Source: UBA11957 sp963603285 (GTDB lineage: Bacteria > Bacillota > Clostridia > Lachnospirales > Lachnospiraceae). Taken from it: 64,000 nucleotides of DNA. This document shows positions 8,309 through 15,387 of this stretch, one piece after another (position 1 is the first letter of the stretch; every line of letters begins with the position of its first letter). Both the position numbers and the translations under genes were made by a program. Location: NCBI GenBank assembly GCA_963603285.1, contig CAVCMG010000006.1, forward strand, positions 1 through 64,000, written 5' to 3'. The notes under the pieces are model-generated. The model saw only the letters and a program-made list of their open reading frames with translations, was not told where the DNA came from and did not search any database.

Positions 8309-9226
8309 TCAGTTTTTCAGCATCCAACTTTCAAAGGAACAGATATTTTCATCCAGTGAAATGAAATCATCCAGTTCCTGTTCGAACCGTTCCATGGGTT
8401 CTGTATGGTTGATATTCGGATACAGGTTGCGGACTTCATAACAGATTCTCGGTGGCGGTGGTGTTTTCAGCGTATAATACGTCAGATTGGGATTGGAGCG
8501 CATAGCACCACGGATGACCGACATCGGTGCAATGCCCCAGCAATCGCCTTCAATATAACGCTGCAGCATGGAGCCTGTATTCACGATCATGGCTGGATGA
8601 TCCGCCGGACTGAAATGCAGGTCATGCCAGGCCTGATAATCCAGTCCCCAGTTCAGAAAAATCTCATCTGCTGTTTTTAATGCCTTACAGTCCATCTCTG
8701 CATGATACGGTGCGCTTTTGGCGCAGATCAGATACATCAATTCCCTGTATACCGGCCGTGTGGTCACATCCGGATAGTTGATTCTGGAAAATACAAAGCC
8801 AATATCTGCGCTTCTGCTTTCTACAAGAGAATAAATCTCATTGGAATGATGTGTTCGGATATTCAGCCGCACATCTGTATTCTTTGCCATATATCTTTTA
8901 AAAAACGGAACGAGGGTATAATTATTCACGGCATCTACGCTGGCGATGGTCAGCATCTGTATATTGTCAATCGTTTTCAGATGCTGCGTATCCTTCCACA
9001 AGGCTGCCCACTGGCTTGCGATCGGAATAAACGCATTTCCGTAATTTGTCAGCTCGATGCTTCTGTGTCCCTTTTGCCGGATCAACAGCTGCACGCCCAG
9101 CTCAGCCTCCAGCTGCTGTATTCTTGAGGATATCGTCGACTGTGAGACATACAGATATTTTGCTGCTGCTGTAATACTGCCATACGTGATCGTCGTCAGA
9201 AAGGTTTCGATCTGTTCATATGTCAT
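8309..9226 (-). CDS. LysR family transcriptional regulator (copy 2)
   Basis: The 305-residue protein has an N-terminal winged helix (GSITAAAKYLYVSQSTISSR, residues 17-36) and an effector domain with Trp193 and Trp200-His201-Asp202. These are the same positions as in the LysR protein at 7332-8231. A GIAPMSV segment follows. It is transcribed divergently from the RraA/permease/RraA operon across a 192-base gap, the usual layout for a LysR activator of the neighbouring operon, so it is the likely regulator of that set. The start fits the usual LysR N-terminus; GGAGG is 11 bases upstream, somewhat far. Confidence 0.9.
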   Translation of the reverse strand: MTYEQIETFLTTITYGSITAAAKYLYVSQSTISSRIQQLEAELGVQLLIRQKGHRSIELTNYGNAFIPIASQWAALWKDTQHLKTIDNIQMLTIASVDAVNNYTLVPFFKRYMAKNTDVRLNIRTHHSNEIYSLVESRSADIGFVFSRINYPDVTTRPVYRELMYLICAKSAPYHAEMDCKALKTADEIFLNWGLDYQAWHDLHFSPADHPAMIVNTGSMLQRYIEGDCWGIAPMSVIRGAMRSNPNLTYYTLKTPPPPRICYEVRNLYPNINHTEPMERFEQELDDFISLDENICSFESWMLKN

Positions 9227-9287
9227 TCTGCACCCGTCCTCCTTCTTAATATCTGTTTTTCCGATATTTTACATTATATTTATTTGT

Positions 9288-9316
9288 TTTACAAGTGATA
9301 TTGAACATGCTATATT
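9288..9316 (+). promoter_or_regulatory. predicted promoter of the RraA-permease-RraA operon
   Basis: TTTACA (9288-9293), a 17-base spacer and TATATT (9311-9316) lie 102 bases upstream of the first RraA start. AT-rich partial dyads around 9265-9285, next to the -35 box, are where a LysR activator would be expected to bind. Confidence 0.65.
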
Positions 9317-9418
9317 GAGATCACAGCAAGGAACCCTGCACGGCAGGATACATATTAACTTAGATACAGTACTGACATCTAAACATTTTACACATATTTC
9401 AACAGGAGGATCTGTTTT

Positions 9419-10081
9419 ATGGAACGCAAAGAATTGATTGCAGCTATCAAAAAAATGGACACAGCAAGCATCTCCGATGCCATGGATAAACTGGGAATTC
9501 CCTGTGGTTTACTGGGCGTGCAGGCCGTCGTGGAAGGTAATAAAATCTGTGGTGAAGCTTTCACCGTCCACTATATTCCCTGCGGTGTCGAAAAAGGCAC
9601 TGTCGGCGATTTTATCGACGATGTTAAACCGGGCCAGGTTGTTGTTATTGATAACGGCGGACGTACCTACTGCACTGTCTGGGGCGATATCATGACCTTT
9701 ACCGCAAAAACAAAAGGCATTGAGGGAACCGTTATCGACGGTGTCTGCCGTGATGTCAACGGCATCAAGGAGCTGGGCTATGGCATCTACACCAAAGGCA
9801 AATATATGGTTACCGGAAAAGAAAGAGTGACTGTCGATGCAGTAAACATTCCGGTTGCTGTTTCCGGTGTACAGGTCCGTCCGGACGATATTATCCTTGG
9901 CGATGATTCCGGCGTCCTTGTCATCCCGAAAGAACGTGCAGAGGAAGTTTTAAAACTTGCCCAGCATATCGAAGAGGTGGAACAGCAGATCATTGCTGAG
10001 GTGAAAAAAGGCAGCTCACTGAAGGATGCCCGCAAAAAACTGGGCTACCATACACTCCAGTCCAAACCGGAAGAAGCATAG
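9419..10081 (+). CDS. RraA family protein, HMG/CHA-aldolase-like (copy 1)
   Basis: The 220-residue protein belongs to the RraA/4-hydroxy-4-methyl-2-oxoglutarate aldolase family. It shows Gly89-Asp90 in the GDIM motif and the catalytic DGVCRD segment with Arg111 and Asp112. In characterised members this Arg/Asp pair and a bound Mg2+ support retro-aldol cleavage or decarboxylation of hydroxy-oxo acids. The second RraA protein, two genes downstream, has the same residues at the same positions. GGAGG lies 9 bases before the ATG. The operon also encodes a permease, which suggests uptake and cleavage of a small organic acid; the substrate is unknown. Confidence 0.85.
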   Translation: MERKELIAAIKKMDTASISDAMDKLGIPCGLLGVQAVVEGNKICGEAFTVHYIPCGVEKGTVGDFIDDVKPGQVVVIDNGGRTYCTVWGDIMTFTAKTKGIEGTVIDGVCRDVNGIKELGYGIYTKGKYMVTGKERVTVDAVNIPVAVSGVQVRPDDIILGDDSGVLVIPKERAEEVLKLAQHIEEVEQQIIAEVKKGSSLKDARKKLGYHTLQSKPEEA

Positions 10082-10092
10082 GAGGCTGACAG

Positions 10093-11292
10093 ATGAAAAC
10101 AAATACATTCGGTAAAAAATTTGCGGCTATCTTTTCGCTTTCCGCAATTATGTACAGTGCCTACGTCGGTCCCGGCTTTGCCTCCGGTACCCAGACCGTA
10201 TCCTACTTCAACAACAAAGGCTGGATCGGTATTTTCCTCGGTCCTGCAGTCGCCGGTCTTTTATGCTTTATCTTCAACCTGCTGCTGTTTGAAATCAACC
10301 GTATTTATAAACCGGAATCGTATCGTGAAGCCTACAATACGATCTACCGTCCCAAGGGATTGCAGCTGTTTTTCGGAACCTTTAAAGAGATTCAGGTTAT
10401 CGTTGTCGTTCTGATCGCTCTGTCAGCGCAGATTTCCACAACGGCCTCCCTGTTAAATCAGCTGTTTGGTCTTCCAAAGATCGTCGGCACCGTCGGTTTC
10501 TGCTTACTGGTACTTCTCTTCGCCCTCTGGGGCGCAGGCGTGCTCAGAAAAGTCGGCACGATCCTTGGCCTTGCCATCCTGATTATCTGTGCTTATGTAG
10601 CTGTGATCTGCCTTGGTAACGCTGTCCCAGCTGCCAGCGCTTATATGGCACAGCATGTTTCTTACAGTACCTACGGCTTCTCGGCTCCGCGGGCATGGTT
10701 CTCCATGCTGATGATCGTGGTATTCTTTATGAACGGTTACGAAGCCTGTGTCCCGGCTTCCCGCGGCATTATTGAAACCAGAAAAGACGTCCTGACAGAA
10801 TCTCTTCTGACAGCTGTTTTATGTGCTGTATCCACCATGATCTTCACATTTATCTTTGCCGCAGGCATGCCGGACATTATGAATGAAGAGATCCCGACGC
10901 TCTGGGCGATCAACAATCTTTCCTCAGCAGGATGGATTTCCCGCATCCTGTACGTTGTATTTGCCATTGCAGCCATGCTCTCCAGTTCCGTTGCCTTCAT
11001 CTTTACGGTATGCAACCGTTTTGAGCCGCTGATCGAGAAAAAATGGACAACAAGCACTGCATTATCACGTAAATTTCTGATTGCCATCATCTTTATCCTG
11101 ATCTGTACCTTCGGATCAAGCTTCGGTCTGTTAAATATCATCAAATACGGCTATGGTACCTTCACAACAATTGTTGGTCCGGTCATGCTGATTCCGCTGA
11201 TCATAAGTGTTCCTTACAGATTATGGAAAGACAGAAAAGACGGCATCCTGGATCAGAACTATACTCTGGTTTCCAAATCAACAGAAAGGTAG
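10093..11292 (+). CDS. YkvI-type membrane protein, APC-superfamily permease
   Basis: The 399-residue protein has about ten hydrophobic helices. Its first helix carries GPGFASGTQTVSYF, matching the GxGFASGxE signature of the YkvI family (COG3949) in the amino acid-polyamine-organocation superfamily, where an unwound glycine-rich first helix usually forms the substrate site. It lies 11 bases after the first RraA gene and 7 bases before the second, so the three form one operon. Its cargo is probably the acid processed by the flanking aldolases, an inference from position only. GGAGG lies 7 bases before the ATG. Confidence 0.8.
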   Translation: MKTNTFGKKFAAIFSLSAIMYSAYVGPGFASGTQTVSYFNNKGWIGIFLGPAVAGLLCFIFNLLLFEINRIYKPESYREAYNTIYRPKGLQLFFGTFKEIQVIVVVLIALSAQISTTASLLNQLFGLPKIVGTVGFCLLVLLFALWGAGVLRKVGTILGLAILIICAYVAVICLGNAVPAASAYMAQHVSYSTYGFSAPRAWFSMLMIVVFFMNGYEACVPASRGIIETRKDVLTESLLTAVLCAVSTMIFTFIFAAGMPDIMNEEIPTLWAINNLSSAGWISRILYVVFAIAAMLSSSVAFIFTVCNRFEPLIEKKWTTSTALSRKFLIAIIFILICTFGSSFGLLNIIKYGYGTFTTIVGPVMLIPLIISVPYRLWKDRKDGILDQNYTLVSKSTER

Positions 11293-11299
11293 ACGAATT

Positions 11300-11944
11300 A
11301 TGGAATTAACTGCAGAACTCAGAGAAAAATTATTAAAATTACCGACTGGAAATATTGCCGACAACAACAACGGCACAGCAAACCAGGGCGTTATGGATAC
11401 CGCCATCAAACCAGTCGGTTCTACAATGAAAATGATCGGAAGAGCCTTTACGGCTCAGTGTGTACCGGGTGATAACCTTGCCCTGCATCAGGCAATCTAT
11501 GCGGCAAAGCCCGGTGACGTACTGATCCTGGATGTCCATGGCTACTCTAATGCCGGACATTTCGGCGATATCATGGCAACGGCCTGCAAGGTATACGGAC
11601 TGGCCGGTGTCGTGATCGACGGCAGCTGCCGCGATGCAGAAGATATCAAAGAGCTGGGCTTCCCGGTCTTTGTCAGAGCTTTCAATCCTTCGGGAACCGT
11701 CAAAGAGACTCTGGCCAAATTAAATGTACCGGTGCACTGTGGTGGCATCGAAGTACATCCAGGCGATATCGTCTTCGGCGACTGCGACGGTGTGGTTGTT
11801 GTTCCGCAGAAACAGGAGGATATCGTTTTTGAAAAGGCTATGGCAAAATACGAGCATGAACAGGAAATCATCAGGGAACTGGAAAGTGGAAAAACAACTC
11901 TGGAGATTTACGGTTTTGATAAACTCATCGCAGCAAAGGCCTGA
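11300..11944 (+). CDS. RraA family protein, HMG/CHA-aldolase-like (copy 2)
   Basis: The 214-residue protein is a paralog of the RraA protein at 9419-10081, with Gly89-Asp90 and Arg111-Asp112 at identical positions (GDIM and DGSCRD). The N-terminal third and C-terminus differ strongly from copy 1, so the two probably differ in substrate or pair as a hetero-oligomer; RraA proteins form trimers or hexamers. ATG 11300 is chosen over an upstream in-frame ATG at 11207, which would overlap the permease by 86 bases. Its ribosome site, AAAGG 10 bases away, is weaker than those of its operon partners. Confidence 0.85.
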   Translation: MELTAELREKLLKLPTGNIADNNNGTANQGVMDTAIKPVGSTMKMIGRAFTAQCVPGDNLALHQAIYAAKPGDVLILDVHGYSNAGHFGDIMATACKVYGLAGVVIDGSCRDAEDIKELGFPVFVRAFNPSGTVKETLAKLNVPVHCGGIEVHPGDIVFGDCDGVVVVPQKQEDIVFEKAMAKYEHEQEIIRELESGKTTLEIYGFDKLIAAKA

Positions 11945-11975
11945 CACTCCTCTGGTGAATGAATAGAATATTATC

Positions 11976-12016
11976 GGCTACGCAAAGCTGATTCATTTGG
12001 TCAGTTTTGCGTAACC
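11976..12016 (+). terminator. hairpin without T-tract after the RraA operon
   Basis: GGCTACGCAAAGCTGA (11976-11991) pairs with TCAGTTTTGCGTAACC (12001-12016) with one mismatch and one G-T pair around a 9-base loop. No T run follows, so it may act as a 3' end barrier in tandem with the true terminator 14 bases on. Confidence 0.6.
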
Positions 12017-12022
12017 AATGAC

Positions 12023-12065
12023 AAAAAGCGGCAGAAATATCAGCGATGATATTTCTGCCACTTTT
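12023..12065. terminator. terminator of the RraA operon, near-copy of 8236-8277
   Basis: GGCAGAAATATC (12030-12041) and GATATTTCTGCC (12048-12059) form a perfect 12-bp stem, flanked by AAAAAG and CTTTT. Stem and flanks repeat the 8236-8277 terminator, with compensating changes such as G-C to A-T. Confidence 0.85.
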
Positions 12066-12135
12066 ATATACACAAAGTTCTGTCATAAAGCTGCTTCGTT
12101 CTGAATGAACAGTACGATATTTTATATTTTAATCA

Positions 12136-12789
12136 TCAGGAAATCCACCATGTCCCATCCGCGGCCTGATACAGATTTCCCACTTCTTTTGAAAGCGTAT
12201 GACCACTATAATCCTTTACGATCACCATATCATAGTATTTATATTCGTCCGTTGCCTGATCCTTTTCGTCGTCCCAGCCTTCTTCAACCCAGCATGCAAA
12301 GTAGATCCTGTTATCTTCCATAAACATGACGCTTTCGTTCCCTTCGATGGGAAAAGAAAAGGACTCCGGATAATAACAGGTAAATGTATTCTCCTGACTG
12401 ATGATGTGCACCGGATTTCCAATGATGCGTAAATTGTACAGATTCACTTCATCGGTAGACAGTTCGGTGATCTTCTCCGGCACTTCTCCGGGGCTGTAAC
12501 AATACAGGGTAATTTTCTTTTCACCATAATCCCCTTGCAGGAAATAATACCATCCGTCCGCATATACGGGATCGCTGTAGATCACATTTTTCTTTTTTTC
12601 AAACGGCTCATACACATCACCGGTTTCAAAATCATAAAAGCTTAGAACGGAGCCATAATACTCACCATTCTTTGCCCATTCAACCAGATCATAAAAATCA
12701 TTGCTGTCCGAATGCGCAAATGCCAGACGTTCCTGCCCGATGATTTTTTCTATATACCGGCCCTCTGGTTTCTTAAAATACCGGATCAT
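12136..12789 (-). CDS. hypothetical protein
   Basis: The 217-residue protein is rich in aromatic and acidic residues and in short beta-type segments (YADGWYYFLQGDYGEKKITLY, FMEDNRIYFACWVEEGWDD), as in propeller-like or DUF5050-type repeat proteins. I do not recognise the family. No signal peptide or membrane helix is evident. AAGGTGG lies 7 bases before the ATG. It ends a minus-strand set with the DUF4258/YgiT pair, 12 bases downstream of the latter, and so probably shares its transcript. Confidence 0.6.
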   Translation of the reverse strand: MIRYFKKPEGRYIEKIIGQERLAFAHSDSNDFYDLVEWAKNGEYYGSVLSFYDFETGDVYEPFEKKKNVIYSDPVYADGWYYFLQGDYGEKKITLYCYSPGEVPEKITELSTDEVNLYNLRIIGNPVHIISQENTFTCYYPESFSFPIEGNESVMFMEDNRIYFACWVEEGWDDEKDQATDEYKYYDMVIVKDYSGHTLSKEVGNLYQAADGTWWIS

Positions 12790-12801
12790 TTCTGCACCAC
12801 C

Positions 12802-13029
12802 TTACGCTACCTGTGGATAATCAATGACTGCAATTTCCTGCATCATTTTCTTTGCCATATCCACAATCGCTTCAAGTCTCTCAGCAACTTCGTCCGTATA
12901 ATATTTTTCCCCGCACTGCTCACATTCAAGGCATGGAACATTTTTAATCACAATAATGCAATTATTATAATTTACAACATGTGTTGTTGTACTATTTACA
13001 GTTGTGCTGTTTTTGCAATACATACACAT
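12802..13029 (-). CDS. YgiT-type zinc-finger protein (MqsA-family antitoxin-like)
   Basis: The 75-residue protein begins MCMYCKN and later has CLECEQCGEKYYTDEV. This gives two CxxC pairs, the zinc-binding arrangement of YgiT/MqsA N-terminal domains. No helix-turn-helix follows, so it is a short zinc-finger-only form, common as the second gene of DUF4258 pairs. It starts 5 bases after the stop of the DUF4258 frame. I choose ATG 13029 because GAGG lies 8 bases upstream; upstream in-frame starts fall too close to that site. By analogy it would neutralise the DUF4258 protein, but the pair is not proven to be toxic. Confidence 0.75.
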   Translation of the reverse strand: MCMYCKNSTTVNSTTTHVVNYNNCIIVIKNVPCLECEQCGEKYYTDEVAERLEAIVDMAKKMMQEIAVIDYPQVA

Positions 13030-13034
13030 ATCCA

Positions 13035-13346
13035 TCACCTCTTTCTTCGAGTTTTTAAATCGTCTTCAAATTTTTTTGTATCTGGATAATACGCTGTAAT
13101 AATATATACATTTATACTATCACACCCTGCAACAATATGCAAAATCCGTCCATTTACATTATACCCAAAAATCAGACAACTTGGATTCGGAAAATCATCC
13201 GGGTAATCCTCTATGATTTCGCCGGTCGCAATTCCTTTTTTTACATCGGCACGACTGATATCTCTTTCCTGCATTCGCTGTAGACAATGCTGCGTCCAGA
13301 GGATTTTGGATTCAGCGCACAATTTCTAATATGTTTCTAAATTCAT
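13035..13346 (-). pseudogene. DUF4258 toxin-like gene with an in-frame amber codon at codon 7
   Basis: From residue 8 the frame is a full DUF4258 protein: WTQHCLQRMQERDIS, then EIIEDYPDDFPNPSCLIFG and ITAYYPDTKKFEDD. The best initiation site, AAGGTGG 5 bases before ATG 13346, opens a frame reading MNLETY, then TAG at 13328-13326, then KLCAESKILW in the same frame. KLC-(x)-ILW is the usual DUF4258 N-terminus, so the ATG looks genuine and the amber codon interrupts it. Expression would need re-initiation at TTG 13322, which has no ribosome site, suppression, or a sequencing error. It heads a toxin-antitoxin-like pair with the YgiT zinc finger. Confidence 0.75.
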
Positions 13347-13451
13347 TCGTTCCACCTTTAACACTGTTGTGCTATATACACATGATACAACTATCCTAAT
13401 TCAAATAATCCTATACTGCTATTTTCAAATATGGATGTTCCTGCTATTATC

Positions 13452-13916
13452 TCACGCATTATCTACAGTATCTTCATCCGTATCTTCCAATTTCTGCAAC
13501 CTTTTTTTGTATATTTTAGAAGTAATCGTCAGTGCAATCAAACATAAAACCTCTATCATAATAAACATAACAATTCCGGTGGCAATTGCGCCAGCGAGCT
13601 TATGGTAATTCCGATAAGAGATAATAAACCAGATGATTCCCATAGCAACTGCAGCAATACTGCTCGCTATGACGTTAGTTTTTAAATCAGGTTTCAGTCT
13701 TCTGTCCCAGATTCCGTTTCTTATACAGTCTATTGTAAGATATATAGCAAGGCACATGAACACGATCCATTCCCCTGCAAGATTTTGTATACTGCTATTT
13801 CCCAATAGAAGTTGGCCGAATATTGCAATCAACAATCCCCAGAATGCCATCCAGCATCCATTACGCTCAATTTTCAGAAGCTTTAATTCCTGTCGTTCAT
13901 CCAGATTATTTTTCAT
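13452..13916 (-). CDS. DUF6773-like membrane protein
   Basis: The 154-residue protein starts MKNNLDERQELKLLKIERNG. It has four predicted helices, near residues 23-40, 52-70, 87-105 and 118-138, and an acidic Lys-rich tail. The DERQ N-terminus and four-helix layout match small membrane proteins encoded beside XRE regulators in Clostridia (DUF6773-like). It overlaps the end of the XRE gene by 11 bases, so translation is probably coupled. ATG 13916 is chosen because GGGAGG lies 9 bases upstream. The function of such regulator/membrane pairs is unknown. Confidence 0.65.
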   Translation of the reverse strand: MKNNLDERQELKLLKIERNGCWMAFWGLLIAIFGQLLLGNSSIQNLAGEWIVFMCLAIYLTIDCIRNGIWDRRLKPDLKTNVIASSIAAVAMGIIWFIISYRNYHKLAGAIATGIVMFIMIEVLCLIALTITSKIYKKRLQKLEDTDEDTVDNA

Positions 13917-14118
13917 TGTCATCATCCTCCCAGAACAAATCATCCAAACTCTTATTCAATATGCGGCAGATCTTACGACACAACTTTATCGTTGGATTGT
14001 ACTCTCCTTTTTCGATTGCATTCATAGTTTGTCTTGAAATCCCGGCAGCTTCAGCAAGAGCTTTCTGTGTCATGTCTTTCTCTGCTCTTGCCACTTTGAT
14101 AGCTATATTTTTAGCCAT
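13906..14118 (-). CDS. XRE family transcriptional regulator
   Basis: The 70-residue protein is a single helix-turn-helix domain: QKALAEAAGISRQTMNAIEKGEYNPTIKLCRKICRILNKSLDDLFW. This matches the short YozG/Cro-like regulators paired with small membrane proteins. ATG 14118 has GGGAGG 10 bases upstream; the earlier start at 14154 lacks a site. A 26-bp dyad overlaps its promoter (14164-14189), which points to self-repression. Its stop overlaps the DUF6773-like gene. Confidence 0.85.
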   Translation of the reverse strand: MAKNIAIKVARAEKDMTQKALAEAAGISRQTMNAIEKGEYNPTIKLCRKICRILNKSLDDLFWEDDDNEK

Positions 14119-14144
14119 CTTCTGTTCACCTCCCTGTTTTTTAC

Positions 14145-14173
14145 AGAGTAACATTTATCTTTATAAAAGTCAA
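14145..14173 (-). promoter_or_regulatory. promoter of the XRE/DUF6773 operon
   Basis: On the minus strand TTGACT (14173-14168), a 17-base spacer and TACTCT (14150-14145) lie 27 bases upstream of the XRE start. Confidence 0.7.
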
Positions 14174-14189
14174 ATATATTTTACTTTTA
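14164..14189. promoter_or_regulatory. 26-bp dyad operator overlapping the XRE -35 box
   Basis: The two 13-base halves, TAAAAGTCAAATA and TATTTTACTTTTA on the plus strand, are inverted copies with one mismatch. The dyad covers the -35 hexamer of the XRE promoter, the expected place for a self-repressor site. Confidence 0.65.
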
Positions 14190-14273
14190 GATTTTATTTC
14201 TACAGAGGTTCTGCACATCAAATATTTTCTCCGCATATACTATTTTTAAGAAAAATTCCGGGATTCTTTTCCT

Positions 14274-15281
14274 ATGCATTCTATCAAGAGAATTATTCTC
14301 ACAGTTTTCACACCTGTTCTGCTGCTTCTGGCCTGTGTTGGCTGCCAGAAGAGTGAGAGTCAGACGGCTGCGAATGAGAAGGTCACATTAAACGAGGTGG
14401 CACACTCTATTTTCTACGCGCCGATGTATGCAGCTATTGAAAACGGTTATTTTGCCGACCATAGTATTGATCTGGACCTGGTCACGGGTTACGGTGCGGA
14501 TAAGACGATGACAGCTCTGCTGTCCGGGGAAGCGGATATTGGCTTTATGGGGGCGGAAGCCACAATCTACACGTATCTGGAGCAGACCGACGATCCGGTG
14601 ATCAACTTTGCGCAGCTGACGCAACGTGCGGGAAATTTTCTCGTATCCCGCACACCGGACGACAGCTTCACGTGGGATAAACTGAAAGGTACGACCGTTC
14701 TTGGTGGACGTAAAGGTGGTATGCCGGAGATGGTATTTGAATATATTCTGAAACAAAACTGCATTGCCCTGACGGATCTGACGATTGACCATAGTATCGA
14801 CTTTGGTTCTACGGCTGCTGCCTTTACCGGCGGCAAGGGTGACTATACGGTAGAATTTGAACCGTCAGCGACGGCTTTGGAGACCGCCGGTGAAGGATAT
14901 GTTGTGGCTTCTCTTGGCGTGGATTCCGGCTATGTACCGTACACCTCCTTCTCTGCCAGATCCAGCTATATCCAGGCACATGCCGATCTGATCCAGCGTT
15001 TTACGGATGCTCTGCAGGACGGTATGGATTACGTCGGCAATCATACGCCGGAAGAGATCGCCGCTGTGATCGCACCGCAGTTCCCGGAGAATGATATCGA
15101 CACACTGACAGCGATCGTACGCCGTTACAGTGCGCAGGATACCTGGAAGGATTCCCTTGTTTTTGAGAAAGACAGCTTTGAGCTGTTGCAGGATATTCTG
15201 GATTCAGCCGGGGAGCTTCCGGCCCGGGCTGAGTACAGTGAGCTGGTGACGACGGAATATGCCGAGAAAGCGTTGAAATAA
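14274..15281 (+). CDS. ABC transporter substrate-binding lipoprotein (NMT1/SsuA-like)
   Basis: The 335-residue protein has a signal peptide (IKRIILTVFTPVLLLLAC) with an LLAC lipobox at Cys21. An NMT1/THI5/SsuA-type binding fold follows: VAHSIFYAPMYAAIENGYF, then GADKTMTALLSGEADIGFMGAE and GRKGGMPEMVFEY. Relatives bind thiamine precursors, sulfonates or nitrate and feed an ABC importer. No permease or ATPase gene is next to it, so it is an orphan here and must borrow a transporter from elsewhere. The ribosome site before the ATG is poor. The coding region looks more GC-rich than the accessory patch just to its left. Confidence 0.8.
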   Translation: MHSIKRIILTVFTPVLLLLACVGCQKSESQTAANEKVTLNEVAHSIFYAPMYAAIENGYFADHSIDLDLVTGYGADKTMTALLSGEADIGFMGAEATIYTYLEQTDDPVINFAQLTQRAGNFLVSRTPDDSFTWDKLKGTTVLGGRKGGMPEMVFEYILKQNCIALTDLTIDHSIDFGSTAAAFTGGKGDYTVEFEPSATALETAGEGYVVASLGVDSGYVPYTSFSARSSYIQAHADLIQRFTDALQDGMDYVGNHTPEEIAAVIAPQFPENDIDTLTAIVRRYSAQDTWKDSLVFEKDSFELLQDILDSAGELPARAEYSELVTTEYAEKALK

Positions 15282-15344
15282 CACTGGTCTTTCGACAATC
15301 TTCGCAACACCCTGTGTCTTCTTTTCACGCCCGCTCATATACTG

Positions 15345-15370
15345 TAGAGAGGGAACATCCCTCGACTCTA
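15345..15370 (+). promoter_or_regulatory. leader hairpin before the DUF11-type gene
   Basis: GAGGGA (15349-15354) pairs with TCCCTC (15358-15363), and TAGA (15345-15348) with TCTA (15367-15370) after a small bulge. The hairpin ends a few bases before the GGGAG ribosome site of the next gene. Only weak T-rich sequence follows, so a role in initiation or in 5' end stability is as likely as termination. Confidence 0.4.
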
Positions 15371-15387
15371 TTTCAGGGAGAATGCGT

